A stretch of DNA of 64,000 nucleotides, taken from assembly GCA_025963725.1 (NCBI GenBank), contig JAOQAE010000002.1, forward strand, positions 1,668,411 to 1,732,410. Direction: 5' to 3'. The position numbers and the translations under genes are program-made. The notes beneath the pieces were generated by a model. It was not told where the DNA came from and searched no databases. It worked only from the letters and a program-made list of their open reading frames with translations. The DNA comes from Bacteroidota bacterium (GTDB taxonomy: Bacteria > Bacteroidota > Bacteroidia > 2-12-FULL-35-15). This document shows positions 1 to 8,213 of the stretch, in pieces (the stretch's first letter is position 1; each line of letters begins with the position of its first letter).

Positions 1-377
1 GTTGCGAGCAGGTCATCGTGGATCAGTACATTCCAGCCGGGCTGGATCTCCTCTTCGTGCATCTCCACTTTTGCGCTGCCATATTCAAGCGTGTACTCGT
101 GGGAGATCTTTTTATAGGGCAGCTTCCCTGCTTTCCTCACAAGGATAAAAGGCACATTCATTTTAGTTGCCAGCGCAAAGCCGAACAGGAAACCCCGGCT
201 TTCAATGCCTACGATCGCATCTATCTTCTGGCCGGAAAGCCGCTGCGCAAACTCATCAACGATCGCCCTGCATAATTTCTGATCATGCAAAATGGGAGTA
301 ATGTCCTTGAAAAGGATTCCGGGCTTCGGGAAATCCGGGACATCGCGAATAACGGATTTTATTTTTTCTTCTAACAT
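1..377 (-). CDS. apt: Adenine phosphoribosyltransferase, C-terminus beyond window
   Basis: Purine salvage enzyme that makes AMP from adenine and PRPP in the cytoplasm. Read from the ATG at 377, the protein opens MLEEKIKSVIRDVPDFPKPG and continues with GILFKDITPIL and GIESRGFLFG, all typical of Apt. The last visible residues (VLIHDDLLA) are the start of the PRPP-binding loop, so the gene is cut by the window edge at about residue 125 of an expected 170-175. The nearest upstream neighbour on the same strand is the HhH protein, 118 bp away. Family call is firm. Confidence 0.93.
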   Translation of the reverse strand, partial: MLEEKIKSVIRDVPDFPKPGILFKDITPILHDQKLCRAIVDEFAQRLSGQKIDAIVGIESRGFLFGFALATKMNVPFILVRKAGKLPYKKISHEYTLEYGSAKVEMHEEEIQPGWNVLIHDDLLA

Positions 378-416
378 ATTTATGAGCTTAATGATCAATA
401 CTTATTTTCTCCGCGC

Positions 417-461
417 TTTCTCGATACATCCTTCCCGAAAGGGGGAAGGACACTCGAAATG
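417..461. repeat. Dispersed hairpin repeat, copy a
   Basis: Begins TTTCTCGATAC and ends CACTCGAAATGAC. Between them an 8-9 bp stem (ATCCTTCCC pairing with GGGGGAAGGA) closes on a GAAA loop. The same outer boxes recur at 13769, 30932, 31006 and 35790 with different stems. It lies between two minus-strand genes. Confidence 0.6.
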
Positions 462-495
462 ACCACCGCACCTAGCACTCAACAACACAACAAAT

Positions 496-1431
496 TTACA
501 ACTCACCAATTGTCAGGTACGGTGCAATTTTACGGAGTGTTTCGTCATCCACCAAATCTGTTCTCTGAATCTCCTCAATAGTTTTGAACTTTCCGTGCTG
601 CTTCCTGTAATTCACGATCGCATTCGCTACATTCCAGCTTACATACGGGCTTCTCAGGGCTTCGGCCTCGCAGGTATTGATGTTGACCTTCCTCACAGCT
701 GCCGCATCCACTGAAATGTATTTCTCAACCATATCAAATTTTTCTTTATCAAATTTCCAGATCTCCATCAGCTGCTCCTTTGCATAAAATCCGCCCAGCG
801 AATTTCTGTATTTGATGATACTTTTTGCAAAGAACGGCCCGATTCCTTTGATGGTGGTGAGCATAGCAGAATCGGCGCTATTCAGCTCGAGCAGCATTGG
901 CTGAGCCGCTGCGCTATTAACATTCGCGCTTTTAGGGCTTTCCACTTTCCCATTCTCGAAAACAGCCGGCGCAGGCTGGATCCTGATGTATGGCTCCAGC
1001 ATTTCATACTGCGCTTCCTTGATGCAATACATTTTTTTGAGGTCTTCCTTCTTCCGGAACTTCCCTCCTTTCGACTCGTAATTCTTGATCATCCTGACCT
1101 GCTTATCGCTGAATCCCAAACGCTTCCAGTCGGCCTCAGGCAAGCCGTTGGGATCAAATTCGAACAGGCTGACCTTTGCTTTCTTCTGTTCCGCCATTCG
1201 CGGAAGCACGGTAACGCGGTCCTGCAAATCCTCGCCTGAGTCCTGCAACGCAAGGGCATTCAGCGAATCGAGCTCGCGCATAAAACGGCTGATGTCCACT
1301 TTTTTTGTTTCATGGAACTTATCCGAAATAGTTAACCAAACCAATAAAAGGGTTATGATGCCTAACAGCACAACCACTCCATTCCTCTCACGCTTGTTGA
1401 AGGTGAGGTAATCACGAAAAACTTGTTTCAT
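496..1431 (-). CDS. Membrane-anchored helix-hairpin-helix protein (ComEA-like)
   Basis: Predicted DNA-binding protein, 311 aa. A single transmembrane helix (about residues 18-35) follows a short basic N-terminus, and the rest is built of helix-hairpin-helix units at about 90-150, 180-240 and 245-310 (for example LNSADSAMLTTIKGIGPFFA and VNINTCEAEALRSPYVSWNV). The repeated 'LNxAdxxxLxxIkGIGpxxA' pattern is the ComEA-type HhH signature. ComEA proteins bind DNA during natural transformation. Bacteroidota proteins of this architecture are widespread but their role is not established, so competence is only an inference. The ATG at 1431 is well supported. Confidence 0.82.
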   Translation of the reverse strand: MKQVFRDYLTFNKRERNGVVVLLGIITLLLVWLTISDKFHETKKVDISRFMRELDSLNALALQDSGEDLQDRVTVLPRMAEQKKAKVSLFEFDPNGLPEADWKRLGFSDKQVRMIKNYESKGGKFRKKEDLKKMYCIKEAQYEMLEPYIRIQPAPAVFENGKVESPKSANVNSAAAQPMLLELNSADSAMLTTIKGIGPFFAKSIIKYRNSLGGFYAKEQLMEIWKFDKEKFDMVEKYISVDAAAVRKVNINTCEAEALRSPYVSWNVANAIVNYRKQHGKFKTIEEIQRTDLVDDETLRKIAPYLTIGEL

Positions 1432-1583
1432 ACAGATACGAATTAATTATGCGACATTGATCTCAATGCGCGGGTTAAACAATTACGCTGAGAGAAGATG
1501 CTCTCCACCGCCCCGGAGTGCGGGCAGTGCTGACTGAGTAATGGAGTAGTATTAAGCGGAGCTGTTCGTGTTTCCTTTCGTGT

Positions 1584-3032
1584 TTAGTCTGCCGGCTGGC
1601 GTTTCTGGGTGAGGTAATAAACCGGGATGCCGATCGCAACGATCAGCAATCCCAGCCCGGTGCTTATCGGGCTGTAAATTAACAGGTCGATGCAGATCGC
1701 AGTGGTTACGATAATATACAAAGCGGGGATCAGCGGATAACCGAAAGCCTTATACGGGCGTTCTGTATCCGGCTCTTTTTTCCGGAGGATAAAGATCCCG
1801 GCAATGGTTAAAATATAAAACAGCAGGGAAGCGAATGTGGCATATTCGAGCAAGGCGCCATATTGCCCCGACAAGCAAAGCACGCACGCCCAGATGCACT
1901 GAAGCCATAATGCCTTTGCAGGAACCTGCTTTTCATTTAACACAGCCGCCTTCTTAAAGAACAAGCCGTCTTTTGCCATTGCATAGAACAAGCGGGCACC
2001 GGCCAATACCAATCCGTTATTACATCCGAAAGTGGAAACCATGATGAGCGCCGCCATAATGTAAACGGCAGGGTCGCCGAAGATCACGGAGGCCGCCGCC
2101 GCCCCTACCCTGTCGTTGCTCGGGAACATGATCCCCTGGCCGATCACATCAGCGGCATTCGGATCGCCTTTCATCGGCAGCAAAGCGAGGTACGCAACGT
2201 TTGCAAGAATATAGATGATGGTTACAATGAAGGTCCCGAGGAAAAGGCTGCGTGGAATATTTTTTTTCGGATCCTTGATCTCCGCTGCGATAAAGGTAAC
2301 GTTGTTCCATGCATCGCTGGAAAAGAGCGAATTGATGATGGTGGCGCCCATCGCACCCGCAAGGGCATATCCAGTAAGAGGCACAACTACGGCAACCCCA
2401 TCCTTAACCGTGGTGCTGCTTGCATCCCACATGTTCTTAAAATTCTCAACGATCACTTCTCCCCTGAAGCCTACCGCGAGGCCCAGGATGATGAGCGCAA
2501 ACAAAGCAAATAATTTTGCGGAAGTAAAAACAAGCTGGATCGTTTTTCCTTTCTGAACGCCCCTGCTGTTTATGAACGTAAGGAACACAACGCTGATCAT
2601 CCCGACCAATTGCGCATAAGTGATCTTAAAGGATCCTATCGCAAGGAGCGTGTTATTTAATTCAGGAAAGAAAACCGAAGTGTATTTTGCGAATGCAACC
2701 GCCACGGCTGCAATCACGCCTGTCTGGATCACCGTGAAAACGGTCCAGCCGTAAAGAAAGGAGATCATCCTGCCATACGCACGCTGGATGTACACATATT
2801 GTCCGCCGGCATTCGGCATCATGCCCGCAAGCTCCCCGTAGCTTAACGCAGCAAACACAGTAATCAACCCCGTAAGCAGCCAGAGCACAAGCATCCAGCC
2901 GGCAGAGCCGACATCGCGCGACATCTGCGAGGTAACAATAAAGATCCCGGAGCCGATCATTGAACCCGCTACAATGCTGGTTGCGTCAATAAGTCCGAGT
3001 GTGCGCTTTAATTCTGTTTTTTCTTCTGACAT
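1584..3032 (-). CDS. APC-superfamily amino acid permease
   Basis: Inner-membrane amino acid transporter of about 482 aa with roughly 12 hydrophobic segments. The first helix carries the glycine-rich substrate-site motif SMIGSGIF, and the consensus region GLITVFAALSYGELAGMMPN follows; both are typical of the APC family (closest in feel to the LAT/SteT exchanger branch). The frame is open to 3074, but I start at the ATG at 3032 because MSEEKTELKRTLGLIDAT matches the usual hydrophilic N-terminus and the extra 14 residues do not. Substrate cannot be told from the sequence. A second permease gene lies directly upstream. Confidence 0.85.
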   Translation of the reverse strand: MSEEKTELKRTLGLIDATSIVAGSMIGSGIFIVTSQMSRDVGSAGWMLVLWLLTGLITVFAALSYGELAGMMPNAGGQYVYIQRAYGRMISFLYGWTVFTVIQTGVIAAVAVAFAKYTSVFFPELNNTLLAIGSFKITYAQLVGMISVVFLTFINSRGVQKGKTIQLVFTSAKLFALFALIILGLAVGFRGEVIVENFKNMWDASSTTVKDGVAVVVPLTGYALAGAMGATIINSLFSSDAWNNVTFIAAEIKDPKKNIPRSLFLGTFIVTIIYILANVAYLALLPMKGDPNAADVIGQGIMFPSNDRVGAAAASVIFGDPAVYIMAALIMVSTFGCNNGLVLAGARLFYAMAKDGLFFKKAAVLNEKQVPAKALWLQCIWACVLCLSGQYGALLEYATFASLLFYILTIAGIFILRKKEPDTERPYKAFGYPLIPALYIIVTTAICIDLLIYSPISTGLGLLIVAIGIPVYYLTQKRQPAD

Positions 3033-3077
3033 ATATGGAGCCCGCAGGCGCTGGGCCGCAGGGAAGTTTATCAATTA

Positions 3078-3104
3078 AAAGGGACGGCTTTAAACCGTCC
3101 CTTT
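3078..3104 (-). terminator. Terminator after the second permease gene
   Basis: GGGACGG and CCGTCCC pair around a 7-nt loop, with AAA/TTT flanks extending the stem. It lies 19 bp past the stop of the gene ending at 3123 and upstream of the next permease, so that the two permeases may be transcribed separately. Confidence 0.65.
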
Positions 3105-3122
3105 ATGATTTCTGAATAAATA

Positions 3123-4619
3123 TTAATCTTTTTTATTCGGATTGTTCAGCTTGCTGTTCTTAACGCTGTATCCGAAATAAATGATAAAGCCGATCGCGAG
3201 CCAGATGATGAGGCGCAGCCATGTATCACCCGGTAATGCCACCATCATTGCAAGGCATGACAGGATCCCGAGGATCGGAACCAATGGCACTAAAGGCGTT
3301 TTAAATGAGCGCGGCAGGTCGGGCTGTTTTTTCCTCAGCACGATCACACCAATACATACCAGCACGAAGGCAAGCAATGTACCGATGCTCGTCATTTCAC
3401 CCACAACACGTGCCGGAACAAATGCAGCGAACAAGCTTACAAACACCATGAATAATAAATTGGATTTGGAAGGGGTTCCGAATTTAGGATGTACCTGTGA
3501 AAATATTTTCGGGAGCAATCCGTCTTTCGACATGGAAAAGAAAACGCGTGACTGGCCCATGAGCATTACCATGATCACGGAGGAATATCCTGCGAGGATC
3601 GCGATGATAATTGCCTTGTTGAGCCATGGATAAGCCGGAACAATAACACCGTCGGCGCCTGCTGTTCCCATGTGATCGATGGCAACGGCAACCGGCGCGA
3701 TTCCATCGGCGCCCTGGAAGCTTGTGTAATTGGCAACACCCGTCATAACGTGTGCAAATAAAATATACAATACGGTACAGATCGCCAGTGATACTAAGAT
3801 CCCGATCGGCATATCGCGCTTAGGATTTTTCGCTTCCTGCGCGGCAGTGGAAACTGCATCGAAACCGATGTAGGCAAAGAAGATGATCCCTGCTGCCCTC
3901 ACTATCCCGCTCCAGCCAAAGCTTCCGAACTCACCTGTATTTGCAGGAATGTACGGCTGATAGTTTTCGGAATGAATGAATCCCCATCCGAGGGCAATGA
4001 AAATAAGAACAACCGTTACTTTTAAAAGCACAATGATCCCGTTCACGGTTGCCGATTCTTTTGTGCCCTTGATGAGCAGCAGCGACATCAGCACCACGAT
4101 GAAGATCGCAGGGAAGTTGATCATGCCGTGCACTACGGTGCCGTCTGCCAGTGTAGCCGTATCAAAGGGCGACATGGTCATGGAGGCGGGAAGGTGAATA
4201 TCATAATAGCCTAAAAATTTCACGAAGTAGCGCGACCAGCTGATGGACACGGTTGCCGCTCCAACGGCATATTCCAGCACAAGGTCCCAGCCGATGATCC
4301 AGGCGATGAACTCGCCCATGGTTGCATACGAGTAGGTGTATGCACTTCCTGCAACTGGGATCATGGATGCAAACTCAGCATAGCACAATCCGGCAAATCC
4401 GCAGGCTACGGCAGCAATGATAAAGGAAATAGTAACGGCAGGCCCTGCATTATTACCCGCAGCACCGCCTGTAATGGAAAACAATCCGGCCCCGATGATC
4501 GCGCCTATTCCAAGGGCAACCAGTGAGCGCGCACCGAGTGTCCGCTTTAATCCAGCCTTTTCTCCTTCTGCTTCGCCCTGCAAAGAGCTAATTGATTTCT
4601 TGATCCAAAGATTTGCCAT
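3123..4619 (-). CDS. APC-superfamily permease, cationic amino acid transporter-like
   Basis: 498-aa inner-membrane transporter with about 12-13 hydrophobic helices. After a hydrophilic N-terminus (LKRTLGARSLVALGIGAIIG) the first helix has the APC motif GAIIGAGLF, followed by GLCYAEFASMIPVAGSAYTY, and a later FFAYIGFDAVSTAAQEAKNP, a stretch characteristic of the CAT/YfnA branch. Substrate is probably cationic or broad-range amino acids (inference). It is divergent from nhaD with a 111-bp shared promoter region. Paralogous at family level to the permease downstream but from a different branch. Confidence 0.87.
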   Translation of the reverse strand: MANLWIKKSISSLQGEAEGEKAGLKRTLGARSLVALGIGAIIGAGLFSITGGAAGNNAGPAVTISFIIAAVACGFAGLCYAEFASMIPVAGSAYTYSYATMGEFIAWIIGWDLVLEYAVGAATVSISWSRYFVKFLGYYDIHLPASMTMSPFDTATLADGTVVHGMINFPAIFIVVLMSLLLIKGTKESATVNGIIVLLKVTVVLIFIALGWGFIHSENYQPYIPANTGEFGSFGWSGIVRAAGIIFFAYIGFDAVSTAAQEAKNPKRDMPIGILVSLAICTVLYILFAHVMTGVANYTSFQGADGIAPVAVAIDHMGTAGADGVIVPAYPWLNKAIIIAILAGYSSVIMVMLMGQSRVFFSMSKDGLLPKIFSQVHPKFGTPSKSNLLFMVFVSLFAAFVPARVVGEMTSIGTLLAFVLVCIGVIVLRKKQPDLPRSFKTPLVPLVPILGILSCLAMMVALPGDTWLRLIIWLAIGFIIYFGYSVKNSKLNNPNKKD

Positions 4620-4650
4620 ACTGTTATTTTGTTTGTGTGTGAATGAATTC

Positions 4651-4695
4651 CAAATATATATAACATTTACTTACAAATCCAAATATATAGTTTTG
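4651..4695. promoter_or_regulatory. Divergent promoter elements between permease and nhaD
   Basis: On the minus strand TATATTTG (4651-4658) matches the Bacteroidota -7 element TAnnTTTG and has a TTTG 21 nt upstream (4680-4683). On the plus strand TAGTTTTG (4688-4695) is a second perfect -7 match without a clear -33 box. Expected starts fall 25-30 nt before each ATG. Confidence 0.4.
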
Positions 4696-4730
4696 GTTTT
4701 GCTATTTTTACAAACAAAGCTTTCAGCGGT

Positions 4731-6014
4731 ATGAATATTCTGATCACATGCATTTTTATAGCGGGTTATATCCTTATCGCATTTGAGCATGCAGTGAAGA
4801 TCAACAAAGCGGCGAGCGCTATCCTTACCGGTGTATTATGCTGGGCTGCGTATGCCATTTTCAGCAACGATCCGCATGCCATTCCGGATGAGCTCAGCAT
4901 GCATGTGTCGGGACTTGCGGGAATTTTATTTTTCCTGATGGGCGCCATGACGATCGTGGAGCTGATCGATGCGCACGATGGCTTTGACGTGATCACATCG
5001 CGGATCAAAACAACAAACAAGCGCAGCCTGCTGTACATCATCTGCTTCATAACTTTTTTCCTCTCAGCAGTGCTCGACAACCTTACAACAGCAATTGTAA
5101 TGGTATCGCTCCTGCGGAAATTAATTGACGACCGCGAAGACCGCCTGCTATTTACCGGCATGGTGGTGATCGCCGCAAATGCAGGCGGCGCATGGAGCCC
5201 GATCGGTGATGTAACCACTACGATGCTGTGGATCGGCGGACAGATCACACCGCTCAATATCATCCTGAAGCTGTTCCTTCCAAGCCTTATCTGCCTGCTT
5301 GTACCGCTGCTCATTGTTTCTATGCGCATGAAAGGAGAGATGATCCGCCCCACAGCGCCACTGAAAGCTTCCGGCCATGTTACATCCGCCTACGAGCGCA
5401 ACATTGTTTTTCTTTCAGGGCTCGGCGCTTTATTGTTTGTCCCCGTTTTTAAAGCGATCACGGGCCTGCCTCCATTCATGGGCGTTTTGTTCGGGCTTGG
5501 CGTGTTGTGGATCATCACCGAATTCATTCATGGAAATAAGGAAGAGGAAGAAAAAGATTCCTTATCAGTGGTGCGTGCATTGCAGAAAATAGATGTTCCA
5601 AGCATCCTTTTTTTCCTCGGCATCCTCGTGGCCGTTGCCGCACTGGAATCCACCGGCATCCTCGGGCAGCTGGCGCAGGGCATGACCAACCGCATCGGCA
5701 ACCTGAACATTATCATTCCGGCAACCGGGCTGCTTTCGGCGATCATCGACAATGTTCCTTTAGTGGCTGCTTCCATGGGCATGTACGATATTTCCATGTA
5801 TCCTCCCGATTCCTACCTCTGGGAATTTTTAGCCTACTGCTCGGGAACAGGCGGCAGCATTCTCATCATCGGTTCCGCTGCAGGCGTTGCCGCGATGGGG
5901 ATGGAAAAAATCAGCTTCACCTGGTACCTGAGAAAGATCGCCTTGCTGGCACTGGCCGGATATGCGGCAGGCGCTGCTTTCTATATGTCATCCGCTTATT
6001 TTTTTCATTCCTGA
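4731..6014 (+). CDS. nhaD: NhaD-type Na+/H+ antiporter
   Basis: Inner-membrane sodium/proton antiporter of the ion-transporter superfamily, 427 aa with about 12 hydrophobic segments. The region SAVLDNLTTAIVMVSLLRKL, then NAGGAWSPIGDVTTTMLWI, and late SAIIDNVPLVAASMGMYDI, show the duplicated 'DN-P/T' and 'NaGGawSPiGDVTTtMLW' motifs that define NhaD. It likely exports Na+ at the expense of the proton gradient and helps pH and salt balance. The next gene begins 21 bp downstream but is unrelated in function, so co-transcription is uncertain. Family call is firm. Confidence 0.92.
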   Translation: MNILITCIFIAGYILIAFEHAVKINKAASAILTGVLCWAAYAIFSNDPHAIPDELSMHVSGLAGILFFLMGAMTIVELIDAHDGFDVITSRIKTTNKRSLLYIICFITFFLSAVLDNLTTAIVMVSLLRKLIDDREDRLLFTGMVVIAANAGGAWSPIGDVTTTMLWIGGQITPLNIILKLFLPSLICLLVPLLIVSMRMKGEMIRPTAPLKASGHVTSAYERNIVFLSGLGALLFVPVFKAITGLPPFMGVLFGLGVLWIITEFIHGNKEEEEKDSLSVVRALQKIDVPSILFFLGILVAVAALESTGILGQLAQGMTNRIGNLNIIIPATGLLSAIIDNVPLVAASMGMYDISMYPPDSYLWEFLAYCSGTGGSILIIGSAAGVAAMGMEKISFTWYLRKIALLALAGYAAGAAFYMSSAYFFHS

Positions 6015-6023
6015 TTATTGTGC

Positions 6024-6031
6024 TATATTTG
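6024..6031 (+). promoter_or_regulatory. Possible -7 element before the phosphatase operon
   Basis: TATATTTG is a perfect TAnnTTTG match only 4 nt before the ATG at 6036. If used, the transcript would be nearly leaderless. No good -33 box is seen, so it may be chance. Confidence 0.25.
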
Positions 6032-6035
6032 ATTG

Positions 6036-8213
6036 ATGAGAAGAACCGCTTGTTTGTTATTCCTTTTACTGCTCTCTGTTTTTTCTTACGGGCAAAGCGA
6101 TTCCCTGTTTCATCTCGACTCTTTGCCGGCTCCCGAACAAAATGGCTCGTACAATGAGCCGGGCATACTCCTGAACACCTGCTGGAAATACCATAAAGGC
6201 GACGACCTGCACTGGGCTGACCCGGCATTTAACGATATGGGCTGGATCTATGCCAATCCTTCCCTCGACCTTGCTGTGCTGCCTGAAAATACATTTGAAG
6301 GCATTGCCTGGATGAGGCTTCATCTCGCTGCAGACAGCAGCCTGCTCGATCAAACGCTGGCGCTCATGATGACCCACAGCGGCGCATCGGAAATTTACCT
6401 CGATGGGCGGCTGATCCACAGCTTCGGAAAGATCGATGTGCAGCACCCGGAGCTCGAGGAGCGCAGCGATCCGCAGGAAGTGCCGGTGGGCATCCGCTTC
6501 GAAAAAACAACAAGGCATGTGATCGCCGTAAGGTATGCAAATGCAAAAGCCCTGGAAGCTTTCAAAAAAAACATTGGCTCCACCTGCGGATTTGATATGA
6601 AGATAGGGCAGCTCCGCGACAGCAGCTTTTATAAGTTCAGCAACTCCAACATCACTACCGCGATCTTCGTTTTTTACTTCACGTTTTTCATTGCGCTCAG
6701 CTTCCTGCACTTCATGTTCTTTGTGTTTTACAGGGCCAAGCGCTCCAACCTGTACTACAGCATTTTTGCAGGGGCATTCGGAACGGTGTTCTTATTTATC
6801 ACCATCCAGAAAAATTTTATGCTGCCGGATTTCACGCTGATCATCACGCAGCTCTTCGCCTTTCTTCCCGATTTTTACATTCCCGCATTGCTGGCGATGC
6901 TCTACTCGATCTTTTGCCCGAAGCTTCCAAAGATCATGTGGCTCTGGCTCGCGATCTTCGCATTCGATTTTATGCTCAACATCTTTCATGTGGACGTCCC
7001 TTATTTCGGCTGGCTGCTCAACGGCCTTTTTGCAATTGAATCACTGCGCATTATTATTGCAGCGATCATAAAGAAACGTGAAGGCTCATGGATCATCGGC
7101 TCAGGAGTTATCGCCACCGTGATTTTCTTCATGATCTTCTTCGTGCTTGCATCCTTCGGGAAGGTAAACTTTTCCGCAGGCGGCAGCTGGACAGGATTAC
7201 TGTTTGGCCTCGTGGTGATCTACGCTACGCTGAGTATCCCGCTTTCCATGACCGTGTATCTTGCCCGCGATTTCGCAAAGACCAGCCGCGACCTTGGCAA
7301 AAAACTGATCGAGGTGGAAACGCTTTCCGCGAAAACCATCGAGCAGGAAAAAGAAAAGCAGCGCATTCTCGAAACGCAGAAAGAAATGCTGGAAGCGCAG
7401 GTGCTGGAACGGACCTTCGAGATCGTGGAGCAGAAAAAAGTGATCGAAGAAAAGAACAAGGACATCACCGACAGCATCAATTATGCAAAGCGGATCCAGG
7501 ATGCGATCCTTCCTGCAAAGGAATTAAAATACAGGATCTTCCCGGAAGCATTTGTGCTCTTCAGGCCGAAAGACATTGTGAGCGGCGACTTTTACTGGTT
7601 CGCCGAAAAGGACGGCAAGCGCCTGATCGCCTGCTGCGACTGCACGGGGCATGGTGTTCCGGGCGCACTCATGAGCATGATCGGGAACAATATCCTGAAC
7701 CAGCTGGTGAACGAGAACGGGATCACTTCGCCGGAACAAATACTCGGGATGCTCGACAAGGAGATCCGCAAAGCGCTGAAGCAGGGCGGACAGGAAGCCA
7801 CGAAGGACGGAATGGACATTGCGCTGCTTTGCTTCCATTCGGAGCATGAGCTCGAATATGCAGGTGCGCAGCGGCCACTCTGGATCATCCGCAACAATGA
7901 GCTTTCGGAAATAAAAGCCGACAAGCATTCCATCGGCGGCCTGCAGGAAGAAGCAGAAAAAATCTTTACAAAGCACCGCGTAAGCTTATCGCCCGGCGAT
8001 TGCATCTATATTTTTTCCGACGGGTTCGTGGACCAGTTCGGCGGGGCGGATGGAAAAAAATTCATGAGCAAACAGTTTAAAAGCCTGCTGCTGGCCAATT
8101 ACCGGAAGCCGGTGATGGAGCAGGAAAAAGTGCTGGATGAAACAATAGAAGCCTGGAAAGGCATGCGTGAACAAATTGATGATATCTTAGTGATCGGAAT
8201 AAAAATAACATGA
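6036..8213 (+). CDS. 7TM sensor with SpoIIE/PP2C-type serine phosphatase domain
   Basis: Predicted membrane signalling phosphatase, 725 aa. Signal peptide (about 1-20, ending FSYGQ), a beta-sandwich-like extracellular region (about 40-190), seven hydrophobic helices (about 205-410), a coiled coil (about 415-475), then the motif KDITDSINYAKRIQDAILPA that precedes SpoIIE domains in Bacteroidota. The catalytic part (about 495-720) keeps the PP2C metal-binding aspartates in VSGDFYWF, CDCTGHGVPGA, DGMDIAL and FSDGFVDQ. The start is the ATG at 6036, not the TTG just before it. Its stop overlaps the next ATG by 4 bp (ATGA), so the genes are translationally coupled. Likely substrate is a phospho-serine regulator (inference); none is encoded nearby. 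Confidence 0.88.
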   Translation: MRRTACLLFLLLLSVFSYGQSDSLFHLDSLPAPEQNGSYNEPGILLNTCWKYHKGDDLHWADPAFNDMGWIYANPSLDLAVLPENTFEGIAWMRLHLAADSSLLDQTLALMMTHSGASEIYLDGRLIHSFGKIDVQHPELEERSDPQEVPVGIRFEKTTRHVIAVRYANAKALEAFKKNIGSTCGFDMKIGQLRDSSFYKFSNSNITTAIFVFYFTFFIALSFLHFMFFVFYRAKRSNLYYSIFAGAFGTVFLFITIQKNFMLPDFTLIITQLFAFLPDFYIPALLAMLYSIFCPKLPKIMWLWLAIFAFDFMLNIFHVDVPYFGWLLNGLFAIESLRIIIAAIIKKREGSWIIGSGVIATVIFFMIFFVLASFGKVNFSAGGSWTGLLFGLVVIYATLSIPLSMTVYLARDFAKTSRDLGKKLIEVETLSAKTIEQEKEKQRILETQKEMLEAQVLERTFEIVEQKKVIEEKNKDITDSINYAKRIQDAILPAKELKYRIFPEAFVLFRPKDIVSGDFYWFAEKDGKRLIACCDCTGHGVPGALMSMIGNNILNQLVNENGITSPEQILGMLDKEIRKALKQGGQEATKDGMDIALLCFHSEHELEYAGAQRPLWIIRNNELSEIKADKHSIGGLQEEAEKIFTKHRVSLSPGDCIYIFSDGFVDQFGGADGKKFMSKQFKSLLLANYRKPVMEQEKVLDETIEAWKGMREQIDDILVIGIKIT

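Noticed and set aside
7088-7849. 253-codon plus-strand ORF within the first phosphatase gene
   Set aside because: Out-of-frame shadow rich in Arg; the phosphatase frame has clear motifs over the same stretch.
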